Assembly (NCBI RefSeq): GCF_009720745.1
Contig: NZ_WNKX01000006.1
Coordinates: 248,001 to 312,000 of the forward strand
Reading direction: 5' to 3'
Length of the DNA stretch: 64,000 nt
Source of the DNA: Massilia eburnea
Lineage (GTDB): Bacteria; Pseudomonadota; Gammaproteobacteria; Burkholderiales; Burkholderiaceae_D
Position numbers and translations under genes: made by a program. Below, in pieces: positions 63,310-64,000 of this stretch; the stretch's first letter is position 1; every line of letters begins with the position of its first letter. The notes beneath the pieces are model-generated. The model was given only the letters and a program-made list of their open reading frames with translations, ran no database searches and was not told where the DNA came from.

Positions 63310-64000
63310 ATGCGCTTGACCCGCCTGTTCGTTTCGATGCTTGCCGCTGGACTGATGGGCAGCGCCGCAGCCCAATCACTCACGAGCGAAGAAGAGCGCA
63401 TCGTCGCCATCGTCAAGGGCAACTCGCCCAAAGCACTGGAGTTGCTGGAAAAGACGGTCAACATCAACAGCGGCACCATGAATCACAAAGGCGTGCGCGA
63501 AGTCGGCAAAGTGTTCCGCGCCGAATTCGACAAGCTGGGGTTCAAGACCCAATGGATCGACATGCCGAAGGAAATGCAGCGCGCCGGCCACCTGGTTGCC
63601 ACGCGTGAAGGCAAGCAAGGCAAACGCGTACTGATGATCGGCCACCTCGATACCGTCTTCGAAGCCGACTCGCCGATGGCTAAATGGGAAAGGCAGGGCG
63701 ATCGCGCCAGCGGCCAGGGCGTCAACGACATGAAAGGCGGCGACGTCATCATCATCGAAGCGTTGCGCGCATTGAAAGCCGCGGGCGCCCTCGATAACAC
63801 CACCATCAGCGTGATCTTCACCGGCGACGAAGAAAATGCAGGCGACCCGAAAGAAATCTCGCGCCGCGACATGGTCGACCTGGCCAAGCGCAGCGACGTC
63901 GCCCTGGCTTTCGAAGCCACCGTGCTCGATGAAAACGGCAAAGCCACCGGCACCATCGGCCGCCGCTCCTCGACCTCCTGGGATCTGGCCGTAAAGGGCA
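63310..64000 (+). CDS. Secreted M20-family metallopeptidase, 5' part
   Basis: ATG at 63310 follows AAGGAGG at 9 nt; an ATG at 63301 is too close to that Shine-Dalgarno. A Sec signal peptide (LTRLFVSMLAAGLMGSAAAQS) precedes a dinuclear zinc peptidase domain: H112 and D114 in MIGHLDTVF, bridging Asp in GVNDMKGGD, catalytic Glu pair in TGDEENAGD. The closest familiar group is glutamate carboxypeptidase/M20. The gene runs off the right edge after 230 codons, so the C-terminal part is unseen. Periplasmic or secreted location is inferred from the signal peptide. Confidence 0.88.
   Translation, partial: MRLTRLFVSMLAAGLMGSAAAQSLTSEEERIVAIVKGNSPKALELLEKTVNINSGTMNHKGVREVGKVFRAEFDKLGFKTQWIDMPKEMQRAGHLVATREGKQGKRVLMIGHLDTVFEADSPMAKWERQGDRASGQGVNDMKGGDVIIIEALRALKAAGALDNTTISVIFTGDEENAGDPKEISRRDMVDLAKRSDVALAFEATVLDENGKATGTIGRRSSTSWDLAVKG

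Noticed and set aside
1..64000. CRISPR arrays, tRNA or rRNA genes, classical IS elements, prophage genes
   Set aside because: No regularly spaced direct repeats, cloverleaf-like sequences, DDE transposases or phage structural genes were seen. The only mobile-element gene is the RAYT.

Overview
The window (about 60% G+C by eye) looks like a chromosomal segment of a motile betaproteobacterium, most likely Oxalobacteraceae (Massilia/Duganella/Janthinobacterium group). The basis is the flagellar gene order, the spoT-rpoZ-gmk block, and dispersed repeats built on GGGTCAGACCC. Genus and species are inference.

Layout. 2-166: tail of a fumarylacetoacetate-hydrolase-family gene. 248-8196 (+): flhB, flhA, flhF, flhG, fliA, motC, motD. 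8293-9855 (-): unknown secreted protein. 9899-11481 (-): flgN, flgM, flgA. 11601-15453 (+): flgB-flgF. 15634-24836: a foreign-looking block holding a membrane GGDEF/EAL protein (+) and a type VI secretion (T6SS) module (-) of vgrG, a DUF4123 adaptor, two DUF3304 lipoproteins and a DUF2235 (Tle1-like) lipase. 25002-31756 (+): flgG-flgL. 31817-43358 (-): fliF-fliK and fliL-fliR. 43528-43869 (+): fliE. 43962-49819 (-): fliD, fliS, fliT, a second FliK-like gene, an FlhB-C-terminus paralogue and a ycgR-like brake. 50003-51934 (-): flaG and fliC. 52371-56393 (-): diguanylate cyclase, LuxR-type response regulator, histidine kinase, membrane protein. 56433-64000: greB, a REP-associated transposase (RAYT), spoT-rpoZ-gmk, a TetR regulator with an alpha/beta hydrolase, a DUF72 gene and the start of an M20-type peptidase.

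How it works together. The window encodes almost all flagellar parts: export gate (FlhAB, FliPQR, FliO), ATPase complex (FliHIJ), C-ring/MS-ring (FliFGMN), rod, hook, P/L rings, junction proteins, cap, filament, chaperones (FlgN, FliS, FliT), stator (MotCD), placement (FlhFG) and sigma28/anti-sigma28 (FliA/FlgM). Four good sigma28 promoters (flgM, flgKL, fliD operon, fliC) give a coherent late-gene regulon. The c-di-GMP proteins (YcgR-like, GGDEF/EAL, GGEEF) link it to second-messenger control. No chemotaxis genes and no flagellar master regulator were seen.

Most notable: the T6SS module interrupts the flg rod/hook operon between flgF and flgG. It carries a duplicated immunity-like gene whose 3' end still holds an 18-codon relic of the effector start, in the same 20-nt overlap as the intact pair. 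A sigma70-like promoter just upstream of flgG could restore expression of the separated distal operon. A RAYT gene with dispersed copies of its flanking repeat, some inside flagellar operons, is the second mobile-DNA story.
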